From Glossina fuscipes (Eukaryota; Arthropoda; Insecta; Diptera; Glossinidae): a stretch of DNA of 64,000 nucleotides. The translations under genes and the position numbers were made by a program. The stretch lies in contig NW_023998432.1 in the NCBI RefSeq assembly GCF_014805625.2, positions 1,122,388 to 1,186,387 on the forward strand, written 5' to 3'. Position 1 is the first letter of the stretch, and each line of letters starts with the position of its first letter. Below the pieces are notes generated by a model. The model was given only the letters and a program-made list of their open reading frames with translations. It had not been told where the DNA came from and ran no database searches. This document shows positions 12,052 through 23,739 of this stretch, one piece after another.

Positions 12052-13106
12052 TTATTGATCTCCGTTGTCTTCGAAAGCTGCCAAACGCTTCAAGTCCTTC
12101 AATTTTAATTGTAAATCGCTTATCGCATTTCTCAGTTTTGTAATTTTATCATCTCTTTGCTGTACGACGGCCTGATATTTTTCTTGCAATTGTTGTAATG
12201 CATTTTTTAGCTTATTATTTTCCACTTTCGTCTTCAAGAACAAATGTTTATACATTTGATCGCCACTTTTATTTTCAGTTTCACTTTTCTTTGTAGCTAT
12301 CGGTCTTGTCTCAATATCGTTTTCATCCACCTTCAGCATGCAGGAACTTCTTGTGCATTCATTAGTCTTTTTATTTGTATTGACTGCTTCGGGTTCTTCA
12401 ATTATATATTCTACGTACGATTCAAATGAGTCCCGGCTGCTTAGATCAAGTTCTTCTACCTCAATAGGTTCAGATACAGACAAACTATCACTTAACTCAG
12501 TTTCACTTAACATTTCTTCAAACATTTCAATAGCTTCGTCTTTAGAAGGTAAATCTAAATGCAATGTTGGTATTGAATTTGCAGTTAATCGGCAAAATCT
12601 CACTAATTTTGGATCAAAATGTTTTTCACACACAAATCTATGTTTAATTTTATTTTCATCGTTTATTTGACAAGCAATATTCCATTTCTGCCTTAAGATG
12701 AGATCCGTTGGGAAAGAGAAAAATGATGTATCTGGAAAAGGTATGCAATTTTTTATGCAACATTTTTTCCAATTTCTGCTTTTGTGAAAGTCATGTGGCG
12801 GACGTTCTTCATAGCCTAAAATATTTCACAAGAAATTTGATAAATGATATTATTTTTTCCTATGTTTGCCTTACCTAAAACTAATGTGGGCACCGCATAT
12901 AATTTTAGTCGACGCTCGCCAATGAATTCTTTTTTAAAGTGTCTGATGCAAACCCGAGAACTTGTATTTACATGGAATACGCTGATTCTAAGATTTTCTA
13001 TCCATTTTTTAAACGTTTGCTCATCTCTTGGAAATCTGTACATACGAATTCTACCACTATCATTCCCTGGACAGCCTTTTGCAAGACATTTTTTATGAGA
13101 TGTCAT
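12052..13106 (-). CDS. Double-THAP zinc-finger protein with coiled coil (paralogue A)
   Basis: Two exons: 13106-12875 and 12815-12052. The 59-bp intron is phase 1, with donor GTAAGG and acceptor TTTTAG, and the joined frame gives 331 aa. Residues 1-78 form a THAP finger: CLAKGC, then a conserved Trp, VCIRHF, and the closing AVPTL motif. Residues ~92-165 form a second THAP finger: CCIKNC, then VCEKHF and IPTL. An acidic linker follows, then a coiled coil (~265-325) rich in Leu and Lys. THAP fingers are C2CH DNA-binding modules, so a sequence-specific regulator is the likely role. No transposase catalytic domain is present, so this is not a P-element transposase. The start is chosen because the finger begins six residues after this Met. 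Paralogue B lies 1.9 kb upstream on the same strand. Confidence 0.8.
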
Positions 13107-14189
13107 AACTATATTGTTAGGCTCTTAAAGATAAAAAAATGAAAATAAAGCGCTCATTATACGAACTTAACACAACTTATAGCTTAATTAGCACGCGTAC
13201 CGTATTGTTCAGTTTATGCTTTGTAGCATAGAGTTTATTCTCAGATTTCGATTATTTGCGCGACACGATACGTTTTTAACTAAACGAAGATTATTGTAGA
13301 AATCCGCCATTTATAAAAAATTCAGCGAAATATAACGTGAACAAGAATAAGATATTTTGTAAGATGTATTGCTAAACTTTTAAATCCACTTACAACCTTC
13401 AGTTGCGGGGCTTGATTAAATGCTTTGATAGAGTTTAGATCAAAAACGAGCTTAAATACTTTTTCCAGCTCTCATTAAGGTAATAGTATGGAATTTTTCC
13501 CTACATATGCTTATTAAAACTGCGCGTTAAATTTATATAGGGCTGCAAAAATTATCATTAATACATGCGAAAATCTAAGCGAATGTTCACGGTAACTCAT
13601 GTTATGTCCAAGTTATGTTCGTTCAGAATTTGTTTTTTCCATGAAAATTTACTCGATTCCTCTTTTTTTTTCCACTATTATTTGGAATTTTTTGGCTTAG
13701 TAATAGAAAAGAAAAACTTTTTTTTTTTTGGATCGAAAAAAAGGCTTTAAATATTCTTCCCAAATTGCTTAGCCTTCGTCTTTCAAGTTGCGCACAATAC
13801 AAGAATTTTAAGTTTAAGAGCAAGGGTTAGTTTTCCATAATTTAGTAATCAAATAAGCTAATAAGGAGGTATAATCTCAACTCGGTTCTTTCTTAGTCAA
13901 CTGTCGCATATATACCGAACTTTTGTGTTATTAACGTCTTGTGTGCGCCTTTTTATAGATCTTGACTGCGGATTATGGAACTAATAAGCAATTCTGGAGG
14001 CCAGAGATATAATAGATTTATTATTGTGAACGTGTAGATAATGCTGAACACGACTTTTTAAATCGATTTAACCGATTCGGCCGTTTCCGCAAGTTTGAGA
14101 AAGTATAAAAGAATAAGGATTAACAAAAACAACATCATTTGCATATCAACTGGCAGTTTGAAAAATTGTTTCTTAATTATAAGCTTCTT
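13107..14189. other. Intergenic stretch between THAP gene A and a Tc1 remnant
   Basis: AT-rich with homopolymer runs (for example T-runs near 13660-13730). It probably includes the promoter of THAP gene A just above 13106. No coding homology was seen. Confidence 0.45.
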
Positions 14190-14199
14190 CAGAACAAGC

Positions 14200-14577
14200 C
14201 GAAAGCAACGCCTCAAGTGCTTACTTGAAGGTGGGCGGAACCAAAGCCTAATGGCACGACAGCTAAATTTAAGCCGATGTGCTGTCGGCATGTATATCAG
14301 CGATATCAAAAGACCGACAGTTATACTCAGCGACGAGAAAGTGGCCGAAAAGATGTTACAACACAGCGTAACGGTGGCTCATTTGCACCAATATCAATGC
14401 GAAATCGCTGATTGAACCCGGCAGCAGCTCCAGGAAGGTAGAGGAATAGCAGTCAGTCGGTGCACGATTAGAAGAAAACTAGCCGAAGGAGGCCTGACAG
14501 CACACAAAAAATCTTATTCTATGAAAAATCGAATTGAAGCTATTATTCAGGATACGAGAGTTGGTACCTCGTATTGA
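14200..14577 (+). pseudogene. Tc1-like transposase remnant, N-terminal DNA-binding part
   Basis: The frame has a single TGA at 14412-14414. Before the stop it reads as a paired-like helix-turn-helix (LLEGGRNQSLMARQLNLSRC). After the stop it has the second DNA-binding helix set typical of Tc1 transposases: RQQLQEGRGIAVSRCTIRRK followed by LAEGGLTAHKKS. These match the family pattern of a QIRQEL...VSRRTVRRRLHEAGL type. No DDE catalytic region follows, as the frame ends at about 14575. It is a dead fragment, and terminal repeats were not found. Confidence 0.65.
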
Positions 14578-15006
14578 ATATTTACAAAAATTTTAATCAG
14601 CGACTTCTACAGGCAAAAAGCCCACCGAACACATTCAAACTGTATGTCTTTTTTAAAACCTAATGGTGTGCACTTTAGTTTATGCTTGCAACCTAAATTT
14701 AATTTCACAAATATTTAGATGCGCGATTTATTTGCTCTCGAGTGTACATATATTAATGATAACCGCAAATCAGTGGGAGGATCATGTAGGTACATTAAAT
14801 ACATCTGAACTTACAGTGTAAAATTGGCTCATATTCCGGTATACAACGTAAAAATCTGTGTTGAATACCTTCTTTTAAAACAATATTAAAAAGTTATGTT
14901 AGGGTAAATATAATTTTTTTGCTATTAACTTTTGTAAAATTTATTTTCTTATCGACTATTGCGCCAGAGTTTAAATTATTTAAAAAAGTGTACTTAAGAG
15001 TAAATT
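14578..15006. other. Intergenic stretch, nothing recognised
   Basis: AT-rich, with no open frame of note. It lies between the Tc1 remnant and the stop codon of THAP gene B and likely includes that gene's 3' untranslated region. Confidence 0.45.
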
Positions 15007-17193
15007 TTACTTATTATCTAAACCTTTATTTATTGTTTTAACTTTTATATTTAAGTGTCTTAACGTGTACTTAAATTTTAGAATTTGTTTATCCTTCTTA
15101 TTATTGCTCTCTTTTAGTTGAAAGAGCCGATCTATTAATTTTTTATTCTCATCTTCCAATTGTTTATTACACTTCTTCAGTAGTGTTAATAAGTTGTTGA
15201 GTTGTAAATTGCTTTCTTTTAACTTCATCATTTCATCCTCCTGTTGCGTTAAAGTATGTTCTTTCGATCTAAACATCATTGTGTTCAGTTTTTTTGTAGT
15301 TTTCGTGCTAACCATTGAAGTAGATTTATTCCTGCCTCTTTTTTTTATTGGAGTTGACGTCGGTATCCCCTCTAATGTCAATTCTTCATTGAAATTTAAT
15401 ACATCTTCATTTGTCTTTGCCATATGCTTTTCCGAGTTTGTGTAAATTTGCCCTTCAGCTGAAGATTCAACCCCATTGTTTGATAACTCAATATCATCTT
15501 TAAGATTTAAGTTACGCGTAGGAACCGCAAAACGTTTTAATTTTTTAGCGCATAACAATTCAGGTTCAAAATGTTGACTGCAAATCCTAATTTTCTTCTG
15601 AAGTTTTCTGCCAGTGTTAGAAGCAGAAACCCACATCTGTTTCAAGACCTCGTCTTTTGGAAAATAGTGATACGTGTCAGAAGGATTCGACTGGCAATTT
15701 TTTATGCAGCATATTTTCCATTTACATTTTCTCTCGGGAGTGAAGTCTCTTATGTGTTTCGGTTGCCCATTGTAACCTAAAATAATAATGTACATATAGT
15801 GAGTTATTTCGTGTCAAATTTATATAATTTTTGGTTAAAAAAATAGAAAATGTATTATTATTATTATTATAATTTTAGACTAATGAAATAAGCCCTTAGA
15901 CTAAAAAAAAGACATTGAGCACCAGCAACGCAGGCTATCGGCTCAAATTTATAAAAGTACATTAGATATTGAGCCTAGTAGTTTTAATAAAGTAATATAT
16001 TTTATTGATATTCTGTTCTATAGCTAATTGTAGAGTATCCGTAGGGCTAATCGTTCCAAATGCAATACTTCTAGTCAAGGTAAAGTTAAGGCAGTCACGG
16101 AGAATGTGCTTTTTAGTGAAAATGTGTCCACAATTGCAGATTGGGGAGGAAGTTTTCTTCAAGATCCATTGGTGAATTGCAATCGTATGACCAAGGCGAA
16201 TTCTCGAAAATGTTTGGACCTTGATTTTTTTGAGGGCTTGGTGATAGACCGGTTTGAGGATGTTGATATTAGATTTGCAGCTATTGCCATAAATTATCAA
16301 AGCATACTCAATCTTGCTTAAAACAAGCATTTTGGTAAGATAAGCAATAGTTTTAATGTGTGCATGAGTTTTCCAGGCAACGTACTATATGAAATTCACC
16401 CTTGTTAACATAGAATTTTTTAACCGAAAACAGTGTGTTTTCCAACGATTTATGTTGGAAAACGTGAGCCCGAGAGCGTCTGCACCTTTAATACTGGTAA
16501 GTCATTAATATGCATCAGTGGATTTCCTGCATCGCATATCCGCTTTTGACAAATGCGCATTTTTTTGATTTTTGTATAGAAATTTTAGCCCCTGATGAAT
16601 TTGCCCATGTGGAGATCTCTTGTTCAATAGATTCGAGGATGTTGATTGCTATCGTGCTATCTTTTTCTTTTGTAAAAATGCATACATCGTCCGGGTGGGT
16701 ACAACGTTCGAATTATTTTACGAATGTGTGTTCAAATGTATTTTACGGAAAATGTATTTCACGTTTAGTATATAGAAAATAAAAGGAAATAACTACGTTG
16801 ATATTTGAATATTTGGAAACCGCAGCATAAGAGCTGGAAAGTCTGAACTACGTTTTTAAGTCAGCGAAATATGCTTGTTTTTAAATGCCTTTTATACATA
16901 GATATATCTTAAGTGCATGCGTCTAGACTACCTCTATACCCACCTAGTACCAATGTTGGAAAAGCATTGGGAAATAATTTTCTCCGATGTTCTCCGATAA
17001 ACTCTGGTTCGAAATGCCGACTGCATACTCTTGTACGAGTGTTTATACTGTCAATACCTATTCTTAAATTCTCACACCATTTCAATCGAAGCGGTATGTT
17101 AGCCGGAAAACTATGCAATACAATATTTGGGCAACCTTCCCGTCTACGACAGTTCCGTACGATGCACGTCCTAATGAAACGACTATTACCCAT
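15007..17193 (-). CDS. Double-THAP zinc-finger protein with coiled coil (paralogue B)
   Basis: Two exons: 17193-16944 and 15776-15007, joined in phase 1 (donor GTGGGT, acceptor TTTTAG) to give 339 aa. An alternative Met at 17217 would add eight residues. The first THAP finger has CIVRNC, a Trp, VCSRHF and FPTLVLG. The second (~100-175) has CCIKNC, ICSQHF and AVPT. A long coiled coil (~255-335) ends the protein. The intron falls after the same Val-Leu-Gly as in paralogue A and in the same phase, so the two genes arose by duplication. The intron here is 1167 bp instead of 59 bp because a LINE remnant sits in it. THAP proteins bind DNA; the target is unknown. An intact frame in both exons suggests a functional gene. 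Confidence 0.8.
15853..16740 (-). mobile_element. LINE remnant inside the intron of THAP gene B
   Basis: Broken frames on the minus strand show a reverse transcriptase palm scrap with HPDDVCIFTKEKDS (about 16710-16670), then KTHAHIKTIAYLTKM (about 16370-16320) and thumb region SKIEYALIIYGNSCKS. This is joined directly to the C-terminal Cys/His part, RIRLGHT...CNCG...HIL.DC. The RNase H region expected between them is missing, so the copy is internally deleted. It ends with the shared 3' signature GCCGATAGCCTG and a TAA/ATA repeat at 15852-15870. The same 3' end occurs alone at 17856-17948 and 35094-35190. Confidence 0.75.
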
Positions 17194-17847
17194 TTTGTAT
17201 TCTGTTTTTGGATACAAAAAGCATTAAAATTATACACCAATTTTCACAAAAAGCGTAAGAATTATTGTAATAATTTTTTAATAGAAACCTTTTTTAATAA
17301 TTTAAACCTTTTATTAACAGTAATATATGATGGTTAGTTTTTAAAACAAATCATTTTTATGGATTTAATAGGATTTTCCAAGTTCTTTTTGCAAGTATTG
17401 CACAAAAAAAGTAAGAAAATCTTACAGATGCAATTGGAATAAATGGAATAGAACATTTGAAAATATCCACGTTGTGAGAGCTCATAAAGATGGCTACAGA
17501 GAAATTTAATGATTTTTTCCGTTTCGAGTGAGCAATTTCTGGTGAGCATATGAAACCAGAGAGAACTCAATATCTAGAGACACCATCAGAACCTATCAAG
17601 TAAATTCTAGTGAAATCCCAGGAACTTTTGTTATTTTTGTGGTCAATAAGTGTAATAGCGTTTTTAATTAACAAAGACATGATTGTATATAATTTGCATA
17701 TGTTTGTACAATTTCTACTGAACTGTTAAACTATACCAAACGTTTACAAAGCAAAAGTATATAGTTTTTAAATTTTTAAGTGAATATGCGCTACAATATG
17801 TGTGGAAGTGTATATATGTGTAGAAAAAACCACGTTATATAACTTGC
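17194..17847. other. Region upstream of THAP gene B, nothing further recognised
   Basis: AT-rich sequence expected to hold the promoter and 5' untranslated region of THAP gene B. No motif stands out and no other coding signal was found. Confidence 0.4.
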
Positions 17848-17855
17848 TTTCACAT

Positions 17856-17948
17856 AATAGAGCCGATAGCCTGTGTTGCTAGTGCTCAATGTATTTTTTT
17901 AGTCTAAGAACTTATTTCATGAGTCTAAATTTAAAATAATAATAATAA
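17856..17948 (+). mobile_element. 93-bp LINE 3'-end stub with 8-bp target duplication
   Basis: It contains the family 3' end, from AGCCGATAGCCTG through a T-run and TAGTCTAAG to an AAT repeat. It is flanked by the direct repeat TTTCACAT at 17848-17855 and 17949-17956, which is the target-site duplication. It represents an extreme 5' truncation of the LINE family seen at 15853-16740. Confidence 0.8.
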
Positions 17949-17956
17949 TTTCACAT

Positions 17957-18920
17957 CATCATTTATTTCACATTGAAGAGTTGTAAATGTTATGTTCGCC
18001 AAATTATTTAATAAATTTCAAAGCAAAGGTGCTCTGAAGAAATATGAAGGTATTTTTTATAATTAAAGATTTATATTGTAGGAATAATTTATCTTTATTT
18101 AATATGTAGTGAATTTTCATGTACATGTATTTAACGTATTCTATCTAATTGTCTACATCACACATTGGTTATTGTACAAGACGCTTTAATTCTTTATTTC
18201 ATCAGGCTGGTTCCCCAGGTCAAATTGCAGACTTATGCACGATAATAATTTTAATTTATGTATGATATCCAAAACTATTATAATATAACTGCAAAGAATG
18301 CACTTTCTAATTTTTATAACCCCTTGGGAACTAATGAATTAAAAAAAGATGAAAAAAAGTGTTGTGATTTTCCAATCAAACAAAGTAATTAAATGAAAAC
18401 AATTTATATTCGATATGTAGTTACTTTTTGGTTTTTCATCGTACATAAACAATTATTTGTATACCATAGTCCATATTCATTTAAAAATACAAAATTGTAT
18501 ATGCTTTTGCCTTTGCGAAACTTTTGTTCATACTAATAACGGCGATGAAAATGGAAACTATTAAACCGCTGCTAATTAACAAAGCTATTAAAAAAGGTAT
18601 TATCCATCAAGAGCTCCTCACATTTATTCCTTTTTTGTTTTGAAGATTCTGTTGGTAACTCTATACATTTAGTTTTCTCTGCTAATACCACCTATCTGGA
18701 AAAGTATATTGCCCACTCTTTTTATTTAGTTTTCTCTTGTATAACGCACACAGTAGACTGGGAGAAATATCCCAATGTATATAGAGAAAATATATGAATA
18801 TTTGCGTATACATCTGTTTGCTTAAAGAACTATATGCAGTCGCTTAAGCAACATCAACTTGTGTTTTGCACCAATTTTTGCTTTTTATAAAAGCGAAGCA
18901 GAGGACACTTACAGTACAAA
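17957..18920. other. Intergenic stretch, nothing recognised
   Basis: AT-rich, no reading frame with recognisable homology, no RNA gene seen. Confidence 0.45.
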
Positions 18921-18924
18921 TTTT

Positions 18925-19612
18925 CATACCCACCACGTGAGGATGAGGGGTATATTCATATCGTTAAAAGGTTTGCAACACAAAAGGTTTGGACATCTCA
19001 TGAAGTGTACATGTTCTTGCTCAGCATCGCGTTTTGTTTAGCATGTTCTATTTAGTCCGTCACGTCCGTCTGTCCGCCCACATAATGTCTGTTGTAAATA
19101 GTTTCCTTGCCGCAAAAATGAAGCTCTCAACTTCAAATTCGGCATAGACATTAAAAAAGTTCTTGAACGCAAGTTGATATTGAAAATAGGCCAGATCTGT
19201 CGCAAGTCCACATGTACCACGTAAACTAAAGGTGCCAGCTTTTTAAAGGGAAGAAAAAATTGTTTTTTTGGCCATTACTCGTAAACTATGGCGGACAAAT
19301 GTACAACAATTTGAACGTATATAAATTAAATTTTTTTTTTAAGTGCCTTTATAACGGCCAGAAGCAAGCCCCAAAAACTCCAAAAAGAATTTGGATGATG
19401 TGACCTAAACTTTTCAAAAGATACGCCTACAACGCCCACAAGCCTATGCAATAAAAACTTTGATTTTGGAAATACAAAAAATCAGCCGCGCCAATCTTCA
19501 TATTACTGAGCATGAGAATTTTGTTCTTATATTTCTGTTGTCTTTTTTTGTGGTAAACGGTGAAGAATACAAAAGATTCGGTTATGACCGAGTATAATTT
19601 TCTTACTTGTTT
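18925..19612 (+). repeat. Dispersed non-coding repeat (ATACCC ... CTTACTTGTTTT family)
   Basis: It begins near ATACCCACCACGTGAGGATG and contains GGGTATATTCATATCG, the CTTGCTCAGCATC motif and a GTCCGTCACGTCCGTCTGTCCGCC run. It ends in GAGTATAATTTTCTTACTTG plus a T-run. From general knowledge this resembles a common non-coding repeat type of fly genomes; the class is not certain. No protein is encoded. Related pieces lie at 26972-27150, 33036-33345 and 62485-62855 (the last two reversed). Confidence 0.6.
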
Positions 19613-19719
19613 TTTAAATAATAATATGTGTGTTGGGGATTTTTCCTACCGAGATAACCCGATAAATTTTTAATAGCGTTTTTATCTGGACAATTATATA
19701 ACAATTAGGATTGCACATT

Positions 19720-20225
19720 GTAAGCTTTCCGAAAAACAAAAATTTTCACCAAGACCAAGGGACAAACTTCTCTTCAAATTATTAAGGCTTACGTACTAAT
19801 CCACAATGCCTTCAACAAAATGCAATACAACGCCCCAAACGCAGAAAATGAACCCTACACCATTATCATACCGCAATTGTACTTTACTGCCAGCTATATA
19901 TATTTGGCAAGAAGCGACTTATTCGAGCTACCATTGAACCAAAAAGGTTGTAAGTGTCATTAGCACGTTCTTCCAAAATGACAAATCTTTTGATTGGCGT
20001 TCCTTGGCGAATCGCGGCCTTGGCTTTTGGTTTCTTTTTTTGATAAATGGTTTATGTCTTTCTCTTCTGCCATTGAAATCATCCTTGTTTAATGCATTTC
20101 TTATTGTTTGTGGACAAGATGTTATTAAATTCCTTTTGGCAATTTCTGCGAGTTTCGGTGCACTTGAAATTGGTCCTTTTTGACTTGCCGTAAAATATAT
20201 TGCTCATTGCCCATGGGGAAAATTT
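19720..20225 (-). pseudogene. Tc1-like transposase remnant, N-terminal and central part
   Basis: On the minus strand one uninterrupted stretch (about 20165-19990) reads as the Tc1 pattern. The order is LAEIAKRNLITSCPQTIRNA (second DNA-binding helices), RHKPFIKKRN (the KPFIS-type linker) and RFAKERQSKDLSFWKNVL (the stretch before the first catalytic Asp). Downstream, in shifted frames, GSFSAFGAL and VEGIVD.YVSLN match the region around the second Asp of Tc1 transposases. The catalytic residues themselves are lost or out of frame. This is a different family from the 14.2-kb fragment. Confidence 0.7.
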
Positions 20226-21599
20226 TATTGCTGATTACTCTTGATTTATTTTCGACCCTCTTTTAAGGTTTGCATCGCTTTATTGTATATTAGACGGTTA
20301 AGCGGTTAAGGGAATTGCTAACTCGAAGCTCGAGGATATTTTTATGGTGTTGAATTATTTATTTTTTTACTTACATTTTGGTTTTTTTTATGATCCTTTG
20401 TTAAGAAATGACACAAGCAAACAAATAACCTTGAAAAATTTTGCAAAGAAATTTAATTATAGGGACTTCTACAAATACTTTTCGTAAAGAAATCTAACGG
20501 TTTTATTAAATTATCAATTAAAAACGGTTTTATTAAATTATCAATTAAAAACGGTGTTGGCTAATAAACCAAAGCTGTACGAGTTTGGCTTAGGGATTGA
20601 AATTGGGTATCTTTTCGAATATTTATCTATATTTTAATAAATAAAAATAAATTTTGAAATTCGTTTACGCCATATAATCTCGTACATAATACCATAAAAA
20701 ATGGAAAAGAATTTGTTTTTATATTTAGTTTTAAACACATTACATAAAACAAATATTTTCGTTGGGTGTACGAGTTAGGTTTGAAGCTATTGTATATATA
20801 TATATATATCGGTTATCAGACTATAATACTTTTTTCTTTGCAACTATATTTTGGAGTACTGTTTCATTTCGAACAGAGATAATAGCAAAAAAATGTAATG
20901 AAGGAATTTATTTAATTTATGTGTTTATTGAACAACATCACATCATTTTCAATATCATTCAAGAGGTATTAGACTAAAAGCGGGTTACTTACACAGGAAA
21001 CATTCCCTTATTTAATTTTATTGTTATGTCATATTAGTTGCTTTAATTACGAAAACAGGTCAATATTAACCTTAAGAGAAGGTATATAAAATATTTAAAT
21101 TACTAGATCTTTACTTAAAGTACATAAATAAGCGAAAGCTATGTAAAACAAATTAAACTCTGTTTTGTTAACTATTTATTTCCTTTGTACTTATCCAGCA
21201 GTAAAAGCCATGGAAAGCCTTCGTCTGTCTGTAAAATATGTTTAGTTATTTAATACCTCCTACTTGACCCACAAATAGAGTTGTCAGATTCCCAAGCCAT
21301 TCGTCTTCGGAATAGCCCAGGTATACCATGCTGTCTTGAAAACTTTTTAGTTTTTATAAAAAAAGATCTAAATAAGCACATCTCAGCTATTCCTCAGCTA
21401 TTCAGAGATAAAATCTGAAAATTGGACCTTTGTCGTACATAGACGTACTTTTCATGAAAATTCGTTTCAAAGAAATTACCGATCTGGTTTATACTTAAGC
21501 ACACCAAATTTGTATGCCAAATCAATAAGGTACATAGAGCAATTTTTATAATGACTTTTAGTAACTTTTTCTAAATAAGGCATTATATGTACAGACACC
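20226..21599. other. Intergenic stretch with small tandem repeats
   Basis: AT-rich. It holds a 27-bp direct repeat (20497-20555) and a TA run (20792-20809). No gene was recognised. Confidence 0.45.
20497..20555. repeat. 27-bp tandem repeat, about 2.2 copies
   Basis: The unit ACGGTTTTATTAAATTATCA plus seven bases is repeated exactly with a period of 27, and a third copy starts with ACGG. Confidence 0.85.
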
Positions 21600-22378
21600 G
21601 TAAAAATGAACTAATCCAATTTAATTTCAATGAAGTATTATGTGCTTTTTTCGAAAACATCATCTACCAAATGTCACGAAAACATCTCAAATATTGTCTC
21701 TGCTACAGTTTGTCTTACGCTCCGAAAACTGTCTAATGTAAATCTACATCTGCCTCTAAAGGCTAAATATACTATTGCGGCCTCCCTCCTATTGACGCAT
21801 GTTAACCACTGTTTTAAAGCCTTTTCTGCTCGCTAAAGGTATAACATAGATAAACTTCAAAGTATTATTAACCGTATAACAAGCTTTGTTTGTAACGTCA
21901 AACTTAGAGACTATAACTCCTCCTTCGCTCAAGCTTTCTTAAAATTCTCCTTTCCCGATTATCTATAATTCAGATGGCTTATCCACCCCTACAAAGTCAT
22001 TCAAACTCGATCCACAAGTTTTTTAGCTGAACGACTGCAGTTCTCCTGATCGAATAGCAACCCTTCGATATTAATACTAAGTTTATGTAACTCTTCACCC
22101 GAACGATCTTTTACTATTCGTGTTGCTAGATATTGGAACACCTTACCACACTATGAAATGTTTTGATGATTATGTTAAGAAAATTGAAATGTATATTTTG
22201 ATGCTGACAGGAGATTTGGACTTTAGGGAGCAAGATGATTACATCAATATGCATCTAGCTGGCTTATATACTCACTTGTGTTATAGTTTCTTTTCGCACA
22301 GAAAATGTATCCATGTAATTAGATAATAAGCCGATGGCTTTATAGTTACTTTATAAATGAATAATTGAATTGAAATTA
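21600..22378 (+). mobile_element. LINE remnant: reverse transcriptase thumb and C-terminus
   Basis: Decayed frames on the plus strand show the pattern AASLLLTHVNHCFKAFS (about 21777-21830) and then LQSIINRITSFVCNVKLRDY (about 21855-21915). Near 22095-22150, ERSFTIRVARYWNTLP corresponds to the RSF.VR..R.WN.LP ending common to CR1/Rex-like reverse transcriptases. The 3' end is AT-rich at about 22378. It has several stops and is non-functional. Confidence 0.6.
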
Positions 22379-22824
22379 AATATTACGATCTCTTGGCAGA
22401 GGCCGTTGGTTGGAGGCTGAAATTGGTTAAAAAAATGAGTCTAAATCGATTAACAATATAACGAAGAAGATGGATTTAAATCAAGTTTCTCCTGGTATTT
22501 CACATATTCATATGATGTTAAATACTAGAAATGGTGTAAGTAATAAATATTTAAAAAAAATTGACACGAGCAAAGTGAATGAAAGTATAAAAACTCTTTG
22601 GCAACAGGTATCACATACCAGATGGGGCCTTTCTTGTAACATAAGGGGGAATGATTATTGCTCTGTGAAATGTTAGTTTTATTTTGCCGTTACCTTATCA
22701 GATGTAGCTTGATCCGCGTAGGTTTTTGTTATTTTGTTTTTTTACGTCGGATGGCAAGAAGATAGAGAAAATTAACGTTGGCCAAAAACAAAAATAAATT
22801 CTTATATATATATGTATATATATA

Positions 22825-23739
22825 TAGTTTGGGGAAAAAGAAATCCACTATTTTGATGTGAACTTGAAGACTTTATTTATAATGTTTCGGATGATCAATT
22901 TAGATCAAAAAGTATCTAGTAATTGATTTTCACATTCTTCTCTCGATACAAATTTCTTATCACTAAAGAAGTTTTGCAATGCAAGTAAAACCTGATGGAC
23001 TATATGGTGGATGCACCAAAATTTCTCAACCAAGCATCCGGAGTTTCTGACGAGTCACTATAGTTGTGTGTGGTCTGGTGATTTCGCGGTGGAATACAAC
23101 AACTCTGGCCATGTCTGGCTAATCGCTAGCTTCAAACGGTCCATTTTGGTGACAGTAGATGTCCAAATTTAGTGTTTAGCCATATAATAATATGTGATTT
23201 CTTCTCAATCCCACCTAATGCACAGCAGAATACCCCTGGCCATTCCTCAGTTATCATCTGGTTAAGAAATGGGTCGTTATGGTCGATCTTTAGCTCCTGG
23301 TTAATGCTACGACTGCTAATATGGCGCTCAACTTCGATCATTTCTGTGATTTTATCCACATTTTCGACGGGCCTAATTGTGCGAGATGCATCTTCAACAT
23401 CAAAAATACATGAAAGGAATCGCCGAAGCTGAAATTGCGCATAATTGGGACGATAAACACCATTCACAATTTCAGTTGCCTGCTATAGATTTTCGCCTTT
23501 ATTAAATAAAAAGTGCAATGTTTACCGAATTTTCTCTTTGTTGATTTCCATTTTTAACACCCTGTAACTTAAAATCTAATGGACGGAACAAAAATACGGC
23601 TACAGAATATTTTTTAGTGCGAAATGTCACCTTTCCAACGAGCAGAAATCTGAAATTTTTTTGATCGGTATGTTACGAGAAATCGATCAGTACAGCTTTC
23701 TACCCAAATAAATAATGGTTTTCTTTTTCCCCAAGCTTG
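22825..23739 (-). mobile_element. Internally deleted mariner element
   Basis: Ends with inverted repeats around TTTGGGGAAAAAGAAATCC (left) and, reversed, CTTGGGGAAAAAGAAAACC (right), the same ends as the mariner at 57550-58816. The interior is homologous to that element but shortened to about 915 bp. A degenerate transposase piece (23467-23132) still shows IEVERHISSRSINQELKIDH. Internal deletions remove the catalytic centre. Flanking TA steps suit a mariner target, but the terminal bases are mutated. Confidence 0.8.
23132..23467 (-). pseudogene. Mariner transposase fragment
   Basis: 111 codons. It aligns with residues of the N-terminal half of the transposase at 57603-58811 (FDVEDASRTIRPVENVDKI, then MIEVERHISSRSINQELKID). 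It then jumps by deletion towards the TEEWPGVFCCALGGI region, which corresponds to the segment around the first catalytic Asp but without that residue. Not functional. Confidence 0.75.

Noticed and set aside
12052..13106. THAP gene A as a P-element transposase
   Set aside because: It has two THAP fingers and a coiled coil but no GTP-binding or RNase H-like catalytic region and no terminal repeats.
14058..14309. Minus-strand frame of 83 codons
   Set aside because: It is the antisense shadow of the Tc1-like fragment on the plus strand.
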